A DNA stretch of 64,000 bases from CBDBGD01 sp965205235 (GTDB taxonomy: Bacteria; Chloroflexota; Dehalococcoidia; Lucifugimonadales; UBA1127): positions 186,001-250,000 of the forward strand of contig CBDBGD010000002.1 in assembly GCA_965205235.1 (NCBI GenBank), in the 5' to 3' direction. Made by a program: the position numbers and the translations under genes. Below the pieces are notes generated by a model. It had not been told where the DNA came from. It did no database searches and saw only the letters and a program-made list of their open reading frames with translations. This document shows, in pieces, positions 44,931 through 53,186 of this stretch (within the stretch, counting starts at the first letter, position 1; every line of letters begins with the position of its first letter).

Positions 44931-46072
44931 CCGCGCTCTTTGGCTTTCTCCTAGACATCCTGCCGTTCGTGGGCGTCCTGGTCGTCCTCATCCTGGTGCA
45001 CGAGTTGGGACACTTCCTGGCGGCGCGGGCCTTCGGCATCAAGGTGCTGGAGTTCGGCATGGGCTTGCCGCCGCGCCTGCTGTCGATTCGGCGGGGGGAC
45101 ACGCTGTACTCGGTGAACCTCCTCCCGCTGGGGGGCTTCGTCAGGATCCTGGGCGAAGGGGACCCGACCGAGCCAGAGGGCCTGGCGCGCAAAGGGACGC
45201 TCACGCGTATCGTGGTGCTGAGCGCGGGGGCGCTGATGAACGTCCTGCTGCCGCTGCTCATCTTCACGGCGCTGTTCATGATCCCGCAACAGACCGTGGA
45301 GGGCCGCGTGCAGCTGCAGGCGGTCGCGCCCAACTCGCCGGCCGAGCACGCCGGGCTGCGGCCCGGCGACTTCGTCGAGCGGGTGGACGGGCACCGGATC
45401 GCGAACATCTCGGACCTGTCGTACCGCATCCACCTGAAGCTGGGCAGCGAGACGACGTGGGACGTGGTCCGGGAGAAGCCGCGCATCACCGGCGGCCTGG
45501 CAGTGGGAGGCGACCCGGGGCTGACCACGGACTTGCCGCCCGCGGAGTCGACGCCGCTGACGGTGAGCCTGGTGCCGCGGTGGAAGCCGCCGCCGGGGGA
45601 GGGCAACGTCGGGGTGGTCATCGCGACCACGTCGCCTTCGACCGTCACCCGGTCGGAGCCGGTGTGGGAGGCGGTGCCTCACGGCTTCCGGCGCATGGGC
45701 GAGATCCTGGTGCTCTTCCGCAACGAGATATTCGGCATGTTCATCGGGAACCGCGACCCACAGGTCGCAGGGCCCGTGGGCATCGCCCAGATCAGCGGCG
45801 AGGTGGCACGGGCGGGCTGGGTGCCGTTGGTGGAGCTGGCCGCGCTGCTGAGCCTGAACCTGGCCATCCTCAACCTGCTGCCCATCCCCGCGCTGGACGG
45901 CGGACGGCTAGTGTTCGTCCTCCTGGAGTGGGTGCGGAGGGGGAAGCGGATACGGCCGGAGCGGGAAGGGCTGGTGCACCTGGTGGGCTTCGTCATACTG
46001 ATCAGCTTCATCGTGGTGGTGAGCTACTACGACATACTGCGCATCATCCAAGGCGAGAGCCTGCTTCGGTAG
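44927..46072 (+). CDS. rseP: Site-2 intramembrane metalloprotease (RseP-like)
   Basis: Membrane zinc protease that cuts within membrane helices, e.g. of anti-sigma factors. The first helix holds the zinc site HELGH (H25-H29), followed by the family's FGMGLPPRLLSI and GGFVRILGEGDPTEP. One PDZ domain lies at about 125-200 (GVRPGDFVERVDGHRI-like region), and the last block has NLLPIPALDGGRLVF with the Asp zinc ligand. Length 381. The GTG start overlaps the dxr stop. The bacterial substrate is unknown here, since no anti-sigma gene is nearby. Confidence 0.93.
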   Translation: MTALFGFLLDILPFVGVLVVLILVHELGHFLAARAFGIKVLEFGMGLPPRLLSIRRGDTLYSVNLLPLGGFVRILGEGDPTEPEGLARKGTLTRIVVLSAGALMNVLLPLLIFTALFMIPQQTVEGRVQLQAVAPNSPAEHAGLRPGDFVERVDGHRIANISDLSYRIHLKLGSETTWDVVREKPRITGGLAVGGDPGLTTDLPPAESTPLTVSLVPRWKPPPGEGNVGVVIATTSPSTVTRSEPVWEAVPHGFRRMGEILVLFRNEIFGMFIGNRDPQVAGPVGIAQISGEVARAGWVPLVELAALLSLNLAILNLLPIPALDGGRLVFVLLEWVRRGKRIRPEREGLVHLVGFVILISFIVVVSYYDILRIIQGESLLR

Positions 46073-46146
46073 ACGCACAAGCGGCCCTGTGGTACAAAGG
46101 AGACAGATAGCGGACGTTCGAAGGCCGCGTTAGGAGCGAAGAACCC

Positions 46147-47298
46147 GTGGCAAAACGGCGAGTCACCAAGCCGGTCTACGTAGGCGACGTCAAAATCGGC
46201 GGAGGGGCGGACATCTCCGTCCAGTCGATGACCAAGACCGACACCCGGGACGTGGACGCGACGGTGCGCCAGATCCTGGGGCTGGAAGAGGTGGGCTGCG
46301 AGATCATCCGCTGCGCCGTGCCGGACATGGAGGCGGCCCAGGCGCTGGGGGCGATCAAGAAGCGCATCAACATCCCCCTGGTGGCGGACATCCACTTCCA
46401 CTACAAGCTGGCGCTGGAAGCGGCGCGGCAAGGCGTGGACTGCCTTCGCCTGAACCCCGGCAACCTGCGCAACACCGACCAGGTCCGGGAGGTGGTCGCC
46501 GCGGCCAAGGAGCGGAGCATTCCCATCCGCATCGGGGTGAACTTCGGGAGCCTGCCGCCGGTGGGCGGCATCGGGCAGACGCGGGGGTTCTCCCGGGTGT
46601 TCGACATGGTCAACCGGCTGCCGAAGGAGGGCGAGGCGGCAGCGGGCGAGTACAGCATCGTCGACCACATGGTGGCGACGGCGCTGTGGGAGATCGCCAT
46701 CCTGGAGGACATGGACTTCGACCTCATCAAAGTGTCGATGAAGGCGTTCGACGTGCCGACGACGGTGGAGGCGTACCGCCGGCTGGCGGGCATGGTGCCC
46801 TACCCGCTGCACCTGGGCATCACCGAGTCGGGGACGGTGCAGTCAGGCTCGGTGCGGAGCGCCGTGGGGCTGGGGTACCTGCTGTACGAGGGCATCGGGG
46901 ACACGATCCGGGTGTCGCTGAGCGGCGACTCGCGGGACGAGGTGCGGACCGGCTACGATATCCTGAAGTCGCTCAACCTTCGCGAGAAGGGGACGACGCT
47001 GGTGGCCTGCCCTTCGTGCGGGCGGGCGGACGTGGACGTCATCAAGCTGGCGAACGAGGTGGACGCGCTCATCAAGGGGATGGACGCGCCGGTGAAGGTG
47101 GCGGTGATGGGGTGCGAGGTGAACGGCCCCGGCGAGGCCAAGGACGCCGACGTGGGCATCGCTGCGGGCGCGGGCCGGGCCATCATCTTCCGCAAGGGGC
47201 AGAAGTCCCGGATCGTGCCGGCGGCGGACATGCTGACTGCGCTGATGGAGGAGGTAGAGCAGGTGGCGGCGGAGAAGCAGTCGGTGGCGGCGGACTAG
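46147..47298 (+). CDS. ispG: (E)-4-hydroxy-3-methylbut-2-enyl-diphosphate synthase
   Basis: Penultimate MEP-pathway enzyme, a 4Fe-4S protein that reductively opens MEcPP to HMBPP, the IspH substrate. The N-terminal TIM barrel has VQSMTKTDTRDV, LVADIHFHYKLALEA and LRLNPGN. The C-terminal cluster domain has CPSCGRADVD and GCEVNGPGEAKDADVG, which supply the three cluster cysteines. Length 383. GTG 46147 has AGGAG ten bases upstream. A weak promoter-like pair, TAGACG and TACAAA, lies in the 74-bp gap after rseP, so independent expression is possible. Confidence 0.95.
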   Translation: MAKRRVTKPVYVGDVKIGGGADISVQSMTKTDTRDVDATVRQILGLEEVGCEIIRCAVPDMEAAQALGAIKKRINIPLVADIHFHYKLALEAARQGVDCLRLNPGNLRNTDQVREVVAAAKERSIPIRIGVNFGSLPPVGGIGQTRGFSRVFDMVNRLPKEGEAAAGEYSIVDHMVATALWEIAILEDMDFDLIKVSMKAFDVPTTVEAYRRLAGMVPYPLHLGITESGTVQSGSVRSAVGLGYLLYEGIGDTIRVSLSGDSRDEVRTGYDILKSLNLREKGTTLVACPSCGRADVDVIKLANEVDALIKGMDAPVKVAVMGCEVNGPGEAKDADVGIAAGAGRAIIFRKGQKSRIVPAADMLTALMEEVEQVAAEKQSVAAD

Positions 47299-47742
47299 TC
47301 GCTCGACGCGGTATTTTCCTCTAGGCTGCACCTCCTTCACTCGGCGCGGTGCGCCCTCACCCCAACCCTTTCCCTCGGGGAGAGGGGCAGTTGGGGACTT
47401 TCCCTACGGAACGTCCTTGGATGAGCCCACCCGCCCGCCCTCGGACGTTTTTGGAAACTGGGGGCCATCCCCCAGAGCGGCTCGCCGCCCTAGAGGAGGG
47501 GGAAACCCCCTCTGTACTCCCCCTGTGAGCGCCTAGCCGGACATGCCGCCGTTGAGACCAGGGAGATCGAGGTTCCTGCCTCCGCAGGAACGACGAAGAC
47601 TTCGGGCTGCGCCCCCCGGACCCCTGCTGGGGCCGCCTCTCACACACTCCCCACAGTAACCTGTGAGCGCCTAGCCGGACATGCCGCCGTTGAGACCAGG
47701 GAGATCGAGGTTCCTGCCTCCGCAGGAACGACGAACGCTCGG
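47299..47742 (+). repeat. Repeat-filled intergenic region between ispG and ubiE
   Basis: No gene. It holds a CCCTCACCCC-AACCC palindrome-type repeat (about 47354-47390), a composite element at 47402-47524 that recurs at 57423-57541, and two perfect 76-nt direct repeats (47522-47597 and 47660-47735). Each of those contains the GTTCCTGC-CTCC-GCAGGAAC palindrome also found at 28031-28061. Minus-strand frames across this area translate repeats only. Confidence 0.75.
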
Positions 47743-48444
47743 TCACGCGTGTCCGACGTGGATGGTGACGGTGCCCAGGGCGAGTTTGCGGTACCGGACG
47801 TTCGTGAGGCCCGCGGCCTTCATGCGCTCCGCGAACTCATCGGCGGAGAGGAAGGCGTCGACGGACGCGGGGAGGTAGGTGTAGGCCGCCCGGTCGCGGG
47901 CGACGAGGGCGCCCAGCAGGGGCATCACTCCGTGGAAGTAGAGTCGGAGCAGCGGCGACAGGAGGCCTCCGCGTCGGGGCGTGATCTCCAGCGAGACGAC
48001 GCGACCTCCGGGCCGTGTCACGCGGCGCATCTCCGCCAGGGCGGCCGAGACGTCCGAAACATTGCGGAGGGTGAAGGCGGTGACGGCGCAGTCGAACGTG
48101 TCGTCGGGGAAGGGGAGACGCAGGGCGTGGCCGAGGCCGAGGTGGACGCGCTCCGCCAAGCCCCGCTCGGCGACTTTGCGGAGACCGCGCTGCACCATGG
48201 CGGGAGCGAGGTCGACGCCGACGACGCGCTGGAGGGGATGGCGGGCAAGCTCAAGCGACAGGTCGCCGGTGCCGCAGCCGACATCGAGGGTGATGCCGTC
48301 GATGGGGGGCGCGGCAAGCTGCACGGCAAGTCGACGCCAGGCGTGGTGTCGCCCGCCGCTCATGAGGCTGTTCAGGAGATCGTAGCGGGGGGCGATGCGG
48401 TCGAAGAGGGCGCGAACGCGGCCGGCCCTGGGGTCGGGCGCCAT
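47743..48444 (-). CDS. ubiE: Demethylmenaquinone/ubiquinone methyltransferase
   Basis: SAM-dependent C-methyltransferase that turns demethylmenaquinone into menaquinone. The 233 residues show motif I LDVGCGTGDLSLELAR, RYDLLNSLMSGGRHHAWRR near the start, DCAVTAFTLRNVSDVSAALAEMRRVTRPGG, and a LEITPRRG post-motif. The GHR/W-region is as in UbiE/MenG. Menaquinone rather than ubiquinone is expected if the host is Chloroflexota. Same-strand neighbours upstream are the CPBP protease and a hypothetical gene; the stop lies 8 bp from the second 76-nt repeat. Confidence 0.9.
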   Translation of the reverse strand: MAPDPRAGRVRALFDRIAPRYDLLNSLMSGGRHHAWRRLAVQLAAPPIDGITLDVGCGTGDLSLELARHPLQRVVGVDLAPAMVQRGLRKVAERGLAERVHLGLGHALRLPFPDDTFDCAVTAFTLRNVSDVSAALAEMRRVTRPGGRVVSLEITPRRGGLLSPLLRLYFHGVMPLLGALVARDRAAYTYLPASVDAFLSADEFAERMKAAGLTNVRYRKLALGTVTIHVGHA

Positions 48445-48503
48445 CTACGACTCCACGCCGGTCTGCGCGTCTGCCACTGACATCTCCTTCGCGCCGGTTA
48501 CGC

Positions 48504-49166
48504 TCAGCCTCCGAGGGGGAGGACCAGAAACACCAGCACCCCCCACACGACGTGGGAGACCACCACCGGAAGAAGCCGGCCCTGCCAGGCGTAGAGCGCT
48601 CCCCAGGCGCCTCCCGCCACGGCGGCGGCGATGACGAGCATGAGGTTGCCCGTCAGCAGGTGGACTCCGGAGTAGGCCGCGGTCCCCGCGAGCCACCCCC
48701 ATCGGACACCCCAGCGACCCTGGAAGGTCGATTGTACCAGACCCCGCCAGTACACCTCCTCGGCCGGGCTGATGACCAGCGCGTGGAGGGCTGCCACGAG
48801 GAGGAGACTCTGGCCGGCCTTGAAGTCGTAGACCTTGTCGACGCCATCGGAGGCGAAGGGGAGGAGGGCGTCGGCCACGTGACCGCCCGCCCAGAAGACG
48901 ACCCAGAGGGCCAGCGCGGAGCCGGCGCCCAGGAGCAGGTCGCGGGCCCGGACGCCCTGTCGCAGGAGGACGGGGCCCTGCAGGACGATGGCGACGGCGG
49001 CGAGCGCGCCCGTGGCCATGGCCATGAGGGGGAAGAAGGGGAGCGGCCTCCAGACGAAGACGAGTAGCCAGAGCAGGGCTGCGAGGGGAAGGGTCAGGAG
49101 CACGGCCGACAGCGGAGCGGTCGACTCGGGGCGGTGGGCCCAGGCGCGGAGGCGGCGCGCTAGCAC
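48504..49166 (-). CDS. CPBP-family intramembrane metalloprotease
   Basis: A 220-residue membrane protein of the CPBP (CAAX-like protease/bacteriocin-processing) family. About 6 to 7 helices are visible. The active-site motif EEVYWRG (EExxxR) lies in ISPAEEVYWRGLVQSTF near residue 135; the second motif is less clear, with a His in YSGVHLLTGN (about residue 170). The GTG start overlaps the end of the upstream hypothetical gene by 7 bp (GTGCTAG), indicating coupled translation. Role unknown: family members process prenylated or bacteriocin-like proteins. Confidence 0.8.
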   Translation of the reverse strand: MLARRLRAWAHRPESTAPLSAVLLTLPLAALLWLLVFVWRPLPFFPLMAMATGALAAVAIVLQGPVLLRQGVRARDLLLGAGSALALWVVFWAGGHVADALLPFASDGVDKVYDFKAGQSLLLVAALHALVISPAEEVYWRGLVQSTFQGRWGVRWGWLAGTAAYSGVHLLTGNLMLVIAAAVAGGAWGALYAWQGRLLPVVVSHVVWGVLVFLVLPLGG

Positions 49167-49714
49167 CGCACGCCCACCCTGCCGGCGAGGCCGCGGCGTC
49201 GCAGCAGGGCCGCGGCCTTGGAGGCGGAGAACCAGACCATGCGCCCGCTGATCTCGTCGGGGGCGTGGAGATGGAGCTCGATGAAGAACTTGAGGAAGTA
49301 GAGGCCCGCCTCGCGGGGTGTGAGGGGGGAGGTTGGCACGAGGACGAAGGGGGCCAGGTCCGGCGCGGCCTGCATGACTTCGCGGCTGAGGTCAGGGTCG
49401 TGGTCGGCCCAGGTGCAGAGTGCGACGAGCATCGGAGGCAGCGCCTCCTGGGCCTGCAGCCACTCCCAGCACGCTCGCAGGCCGCTCTCGGACGGCGTCG
49501 CGTGGCCCGCGAGGAGGAGGCAGTTCGGGGGCGGGCTGTCGCCGAAGTGGGCCTGGAAGTCGGCGGGAGGCGCCAGGGCGACGCTGAGGCCGCGGCGGTC
49601 GAGCGCGCCGGCGAGTCGGCGGCAGAAGTCGGCCTCCCATCCTTCCCGTCCGTCGGACGCGTCGACGACGAGGAGGCGAGGGGATCCGGGGATGATGGCG
49701 GCGCTCCAGACCAT
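49160..49714 (-). CDS. Hypothetical protein at the VapBC insertion site
   Basis: A 184-residue protein I do not recognise. The first stretch, MVWSAAIIPGSPRLLVVDASDG, and the later NCLLLAGHATPSESG and PPMLVALCTWADHD look like alternating beta strands and helices, in the style of a Rossmann-like or response-regulator-type fold; no catalytic motif is evident. The start ATG at 49714 lies inside an 18-bp sequence that recurs at 50482-50499, so its upstream region was probably replaced by the inserted VapBC cassette. It precedes and overlaps the CPBP gene. The open frame continues upstream to 49876 into vapC, which I regard as chance. Confidence 0.6.
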   Translation of the reverse strand: MVWSAAIIPGSPRLLVVDASDGREGWEADFCRRLAGALDRRGLSVALAPPADFQAHFGDSPPPNCLLLAGHATPSESGLRACWEWLQAQEALPPMLVALCTWADHDPDLSREVMQAAPDLAPFVLVPTSPLTPREAGLYFLKFFIELHLHAPDEISGRMVWFSASKAAALLRRRGLAGRVGVRC

Positions 49715-49734
49715 AGATAGCCCTGCTCGGCGAA

Positions 49735-50121
49735 TCAGGCAATCTGGATGTCGGTAAGTTCGAAGTCTTGGCCCTTGCACAGCAGGGGCTCCCGGGTGGC
49801 TTCTGCAAGCGCATAGGCGAAGCAGTCGCCGAAGTTCAGCCCCGCTGGGTGGTTGCCCTTGCCGAATCTGCGCCATGCCCTTCGAGCTGCCTGCACATGT
49901 TCAGGGGTGACCGGCTCGAGCTCAATCTCCGCCTCTTGCAAGAAGGCATCAAGCTCATAACCGGCGGCGGCGCCAGTGCGACTTTCGAGGACGATCGACG
50001 TCTCCAGAAGAGTCGCGACCGACATGCGGCGGGACGAGGCCAATGCGATGGTCCTTGCGAAGTGCGCCGCATCCGGCTCGTGGAATAGAATCGCAAGGAC
50101 CGCAGACGTATCTACAATCAC
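49735..50121 (-). CDS. vapC: PIN-domain ribonuclease toxin
   Basis: Mg-dependent RNase toxin of a type II toxin-antitoxin pair, 128 residues. The PIN motifs are present: VIVDTSAVLAILFHEPDA at the N-terminus (first Asp), SVATLLETSIVLESR (Glu), and GLNFGDCFAYALA (Asp and a further acidic residue) near residue 100. GTG 50121 overlaps the antitoxin stop by four bases. The protein resembles Rv0624-type VapC. Its gene ends 21 bp from the left 18-bp repeat. Confidence 0.9.
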   Translation of the reverse strand: MIVDTSAVLAILFHEPDAAHFARTIALASSRRMSVATLLETSIVLESRTGAAAGYELDAFLQEAEIELEPVTPEHVQAARRAWRRFGKGNHPAGLNFGDCFAYALAEATREPLLCKGQDFELTDIQIA

Positions 50122-50375
50122 TTGGGCAGCCCGCGCTCGTCGTACAGGAAATCGCCGTGCTCGACGGCGGAGGGGCCGTCTCCCAACATGGTTGCACAGC
50201 GCCGTCCAATGGCGAGAAGTCTCTGAGCACGGGCCTCGGTGCTGCGCTCGCTCTTCTCGCGCACCAAGCGCTCCCTGAGGGCCACGGTGATAGCGCCGGT
50301 CATCGTCTCCCCTGTAAGTTGCGCCAACTCGCCGGCGAGCCGGCACGTCTCCTCGTTCTTGATGTTAAGGCTCAC
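50118..50375 (-). CDS. vapB: VapB-family antitoxin
   Basis: Antitoxin for the adjacent PIN toxin, 85 residues. It starts with MSLNIKNEETCRLAGELAQLTGETMTGAI, the Rv0623/VapB ribbon-helix-helix DNA-binding N-terminus, then REKSERSTEARAQRLLAIG and a toxin-binding C-terminus HGDFLYDERGLPK. This C-terminal D-F-LYDERGLPK tail is characteristic of the family. GTG 50375 is 18 bp downstream of an imperfect inverted repeat that is probably its own operator. Order is antitoxin then toxin, with a 4-bp overlap. Confidence 0.88.
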   Translation of the reverse strand: MSLNIKNEETCRLAGELAQLTGETMTGAITVALRERLVREKSERSTEARAQRLLAIGRRCATMLGDGPSAVEHGDFLYDERGLPK

Positions 50376-50392
50376 TTGGCCCCCTAACCACG

Positions 50393-50419
50393 GGTAGATT
50401 CAGTATATATAAGTCTACC
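50393..50419 (-). promoter_or_regulatory. vapBC promoter with operator-like inverted repeat
   Basis: GGTAGATT (50393-50400) and AGTCTACC (50412-50419) form an inverted repeat matching at 7 of 8 positions, with an 11-bp AT-rich spacer containing -10 TATACT on the minus strand (50407-50402), 27 nt before the vapB start. A repressor there would block the promoter, fitting VapB autoregulation. The -35 is weak. Confidence 0.55.
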
Positions 50420-50521
50420 ATAGACCCTGAGAGGGTTCACCTCGCAACGGCAATCTGTTTCCGACGGAGTCCGAACACGCCGGCGGCGCTCCAGACCATG
50501 GCAGGCCGCGGGTGACCTGGG

Positions 50522-50527
50522 TATGAT
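50522..50527 (+). promoter_or_regulatory. -10 hexamer of the lhgO promoter
   Basis: TATGAT, five of six consensus positions, 39 nt upstream of the lhgO ATG. The -35 position (TGGCAG, 50499-50504) is a poor match and abuts the right-hand 18-bp direct repeat. Confidence 0.4.
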
Positions 50528-50565
50528 ACATCGTGGCAGTCCCATCCTGGTAGCTACGGGGGAGC

Positions 50566-51783
50566 ATGGTCGACAACACGTCGGACATTGCGATCGTCGG
50601 CGGAGGGATCCTGGGCATGGCCACGGCCCTGGAGCTCTCGCGACGCCTGCCTCACCAGCGCGTCCTGGTGCTCGAGAAGGAGGGTGCGCCGGCGTTGCAC
50701 CAGACGGGCAACAACAGCGGCGTCATCCACTCGGGCATCTACTACAAACCCGGCTCCCTGAAAGCCCGCAACTGCGTGGCGGGCGCCCGGGCGCTGATGG
50801 AGTTCTGCCAAGAGAACGACGTCGGCTACGAGCTGTGCGGGAAGGTCATCGTCGCGACGGAGGAGCGGGAGCTGCCCGCACTCCACGAGTTGCACCGCCG
50901 AGGGACGGCCAACGGCGTGCCGGGGCTGGAGCTGGTGGGGCCGGAGCGGCTGCGGGAGCTGGAGCCGCACACTCGAGGCGTACAGGCGCTGTGGTCGCCG
51001 AACACGGGCATCATCGACTACCGGCAGGTGACGGAGGCGTACGCTCGGCGCTTCCAGGAGGACGACGGGCAGGTGTGGACGGACGCCCGCGTGCTTCGCA
51101 TTCGGGCGACGACGGACGGGCACGTGCTATCGACCCGGCGCGGCGACGTCCAGGCCCGCTACCTCATCAACTGCGCAGGGCTCCACGCCGACGCTGTGGC
51201 CCGAATGCTGGGCGTACGCCTTCCGGTGCGCATCATCCCCTTCCGCGGCGAGTACTACTTCCTGGCGCCGGAGGCCCGGTCGCTGGTGCGAGGGCTCATC
51301 TACCCGGTGCCGGACCCTCGGTTCCCCTTCCTAGGCGTGCACTTCACCCGCACGGTGCACGGCGACGTGGAGGCGGGGCCCAACGCGGTGCTGGCCTTCG
51401 CACGGGAGGGGTACAGCATGGGCCGGGTGCACCCCGGCGAGCTGTTGGGCACGCTGACCTACCCCGGCTTCTGGCACATGTCGCGGCGGCACTGGCGCAC
51501 GGGCCTCATGGAGGTGCGCCGGTCGCTGAGCAAGGCTGCGTTCACCCGCTCGCTGCAGCGCCTAGTGCCGGAGGTGGAGAGCCGGCAGCTGGTGCGGGGC
51601 GGCGCGGGCGTCCGGGCGCAGGCCGTCGACCGGAACGGCGCGCTGGCGGATGACTTCCGCATCAGCGAGACGCAGAACGCCATCCACGTGCTCAACGCGC
51701 CGTCACCGGGCGCGACGGCGTCGCTGTCGATCGCGAGGGACATCGTCGACATGGCGGCGAAGTCCTTCGGGCTGTCGGCGTGA
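50566..51783 (+). CDS. lhgO: L-2-hydroxyglutarate oxidase
   Basis: FAD-dependent oxidase/dehydrogenase of the DAO family that converts L-2-hydroxyglutarate to 2-oxoglutarate. Residues 6-40 have the FAD-binding GGGILGMATALELSRRLP and a final acidic VLVLEKEG. LhgO-specific segments: NNSGVIHSGIYYKPGSLKARNC, ELVGPERLRELEPHTRG, SPNTGIIDYRQVTEAYA, and the C-terminal PSPGATASLSIARDIVD. Length 405 is normal. GGGGGAG lies ahead of ATG 50566. The function removes a metabolic by-product and feeds electrons to the quinone pool. Confidence 0.93.
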   Translation: MVDNTSDIAIVGGGILGMATALELSRRLPHQRVLVLEKEGAPALHQTGNNSGVIHSGIYYKPGSLKARNCVAGARALMEFCQENDVGYELCGKVIVATEERELPALHELHRRGTANGVPGLELVGPERLRELEPHTRGVQALWSPNTGIIDYRQVTEAYARRFQEDDGQVWTDARVLRIRATTDGHVLSTRRGDVQARYLINCAGLHADAVARMLGVRLPVRIIPFRGEYYFLAPEARSLVRGLIYPVPDPRFPFLGVHFTRTVHGDVEAGPNAVLAFAREGYSMGRVHPGELLGTLTYPGFWHMSRRHWRTGLMEVRRSLSKAAFTRSLQRLVPEVESRQLVRGGAGVRAQAVDRNGALADDFRISETQNAIHVLNAPSPGATASLSIARDIVDMAAKSFGLSA

Positions 51784-51880
51784 GGGCGGGCGCTAACCGA
51801 TAGACCTGGCGGACGTTTCCAAGCGTAAGCCCCAATGGCAGGCGGGTGCAGAGATGCCCCGACCGCAAGGAGGATGTCAG

Positions 51881-52684
51881 GTGATCACGAAGAGCATAGC
51901 GACTGCCGGACTCGTGGCGCTGCTGGCGGCGTTCTCGGCGTGCGGCGACGGAGGGGAAGAGGCCGCGTCCATTGCTGAGACCACGACAGCACCGGCCGCG
52001 GCGGCCACTCCGACCGAGACAGCGCCCGCGACGGAGACGCCCGCCACACCCACACCCACCCCCACGGCGGCCCCGCCTGTCGCTCCCACGCCTCCGCCCG
52101 CGCCGACCGCGGCTGCGCCGGCCGCGCCGGAGTACGACGAGGACCGGGCCATCGGCGATATCGAGGGCGTGACGTTCGTCGTCGCCGAGGGTTCGGAGGT
52201 GACGTTCACCGTGGAGGAGCAGCTCACGCGCCTGCCGCTGCCCATCGAAGCGGTGATGCGGACGGAGGAGCTGTCCGGGGAGTTCCGGGTGGACGGCAGC
52301 CCGGTCACCATCACCGTCGACCTGCACAGCCTCAGGAGCGACCAGGACCGGCGGGACGGGTACGTTCGCGGGCGCATGTTCCCCGACCACCCCACGGCCA
52401 CCTTCACCGTGGACGGCGACCAGCCACTGCCCGACGGCTTCACCGACGGCGAGGAGGTGACGGCGCAGGTGGAGGGGACGCTGAACATCCGGGGCATGGA
52501 GTTCCCGCTGACCTTCACCATCACGGCCCGGGACGACGGGAACGTGGTCTACCTGCTGGGCGAGACGACGTTCACCTGGGCCGACCTGGGCATGGAGGAG
52601 CCGCGGGCAGGCATCGTGGTGTGGGTGGCGGAGGAGGTGCTGGTGAACGTGGTGCTGGCCCTCAAGCCGCTGAAGGCGTCGTAG
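51881..52684 (+). CDS. YceI-family lipoprotein
   Basis: Secreted lipid-anchored protein, 267 residues. The signal peptide ends at LLAAFSAC (lipid Cys at 21), and an Ala/Pro/Thr linker with repeated PTPTP occupies about 28-85. The rest is a YceI-type lipocalin-like beta barrel, shown by VTFVVAEGSEVTFTVEEQL, SGEFRVDGSPVTITVDLHSLRSDQ, RMFPDHPTATF and LNIRGMEFPLTFTIT. YceI proteins bind polyisoprenoid or amphiphilic lipids. Start GTG 51881, six bases after AAGGAGGA; an ATG nine codons upstream is poorly supported. It is followed by a membrane protein and a cytochrome c, 5 and 11 bp apart, suggesting one operon. Confidence 0.87.
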   Translation: MITKSIATAGLVALLAAFSACGDGGEEAASIAETTTAPAAAATPTETAPATETPATPTPTPTAAPPVAPTPPPAPTAAAPAAPEYDEDRAIGDIEGVTFVVAEGSEVTFTVEEQLTRLPLPIEAVMRTEELSGEFRVDGSPVTITVDLHSLRSDQDRRDGYVRGRMFPDHPTATFTVDGDQPLPDGFTDGEEVTAQVEGTLNIRGMEFPLTFTITARDDGNVVYLLGETTFTWADLGMEEPRAGIVVWVAEEVLVNVVLALKPLKAS

Positions 52685-52689
52685 CGGGG

Positions 52690-53175
52690 ATGAACGCGGC
52701 GACGGTCCGGGCGGGGCTGGCATCGGGGGCGGTGGCGGCGATCGCGTCCGCGGTGGTGCAGCTTCCGCTGCACTCGCCGGCGGACGTCCTCTTCAACGCC
52801 GGCACGGTCACGCTGGGCGCTCTGGCGACGGGCGGGGTTGCAGGCATCGTCGTGGGGCGCCTGCGGGAGCGCGCCGGGGGGCTCCGCCTGTTCTACGTCG
52901 CATGGGCGGCGGCGTTCCTCGCCGTCGTGGCGGCAGCGGTGGCGGCGGAGAGCCAGCTCGACCGGACGGTCGGGTACGTCGTGCCACTGGGGGCGCTCGT
53001 GCTGGGGACGACGGGGGCGCTTACGCCGCGGCTCGCGGGGTCGAGCGTCGTGGGGCGCTGGCGGCTCGTGGTTGCGCTGGTGGCTGTGGCGGTGGCCGTC
53101 GGCGCGGGGCTGGCGGGGGAGGGGGACACGGCGAGCGGGAAGCTGGAGCTGCCGCCTCGGGAGGCCAGTCGATAA
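52690..53175 (+). CDS. Small polytopic membrane protein
   Basis: A 161-residue membrane protein with about four hydrophobic segments (roughly 8-28, 38-55, 62-85, 95-110 and a final one near 128-148). No recognised family motif. It starts 5 bp after the YceI stop and ends 11 bp before the cytochrome c gene, so it is likely part of a three-gene membrane redox set. A weak GGGG sits in front of the ATG. It is a plausible membrane anchor or partner for the cytochrome. Confidence 0.65.
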   Translation: MNAATVRAGLASGAVAAIASAVVQLPLHSPADVLFNAGTVTLGALATGGVAGIVVGRLRERAGGLRLFYVAWAAAFLAVVAAAVAAESQLDRTVGYVVPLGALVLGTTGALTPRLAGSSVVGRWRLVVALVAVAVAVGAGLAGEGDTASGKLELPPREASR

Positions 53176-53186
53176 GGGGGTCGCCC

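Larger units (their letters stand above)
49697..50499. mobile_element. VapBC cassette flanked by 18-bp direct repeats
   Basis: The sequence GGCGGCGCTCCAGACCAT occurs at 49697-49714 and again at 50482-50499; between them lie vapC, vapB and their promoter/operator. The block is visibly lower in G+C than both flanks. The first repeat is the start region of the hypothetical gene, on the minus strand. No transposase or integrase is present, so insertion by recombination or a passive transposition is inferred. Confidence 0.55.

Noticed and set aside
47522..47735. Possible CRISPR array from the direct repeats
   Set aside because: Only two copies, 76 nt each, with a palindromic core shared with other gaps and no cas genes; a REP-like repeat explains it.
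47357..47746. Minus-strand 129-codon frame between ispG and ubiE
   Set aside because: Translates only the dispersed repeats (SSFLRRQEPR appears twice), so it is repeat DNA and not a gene.
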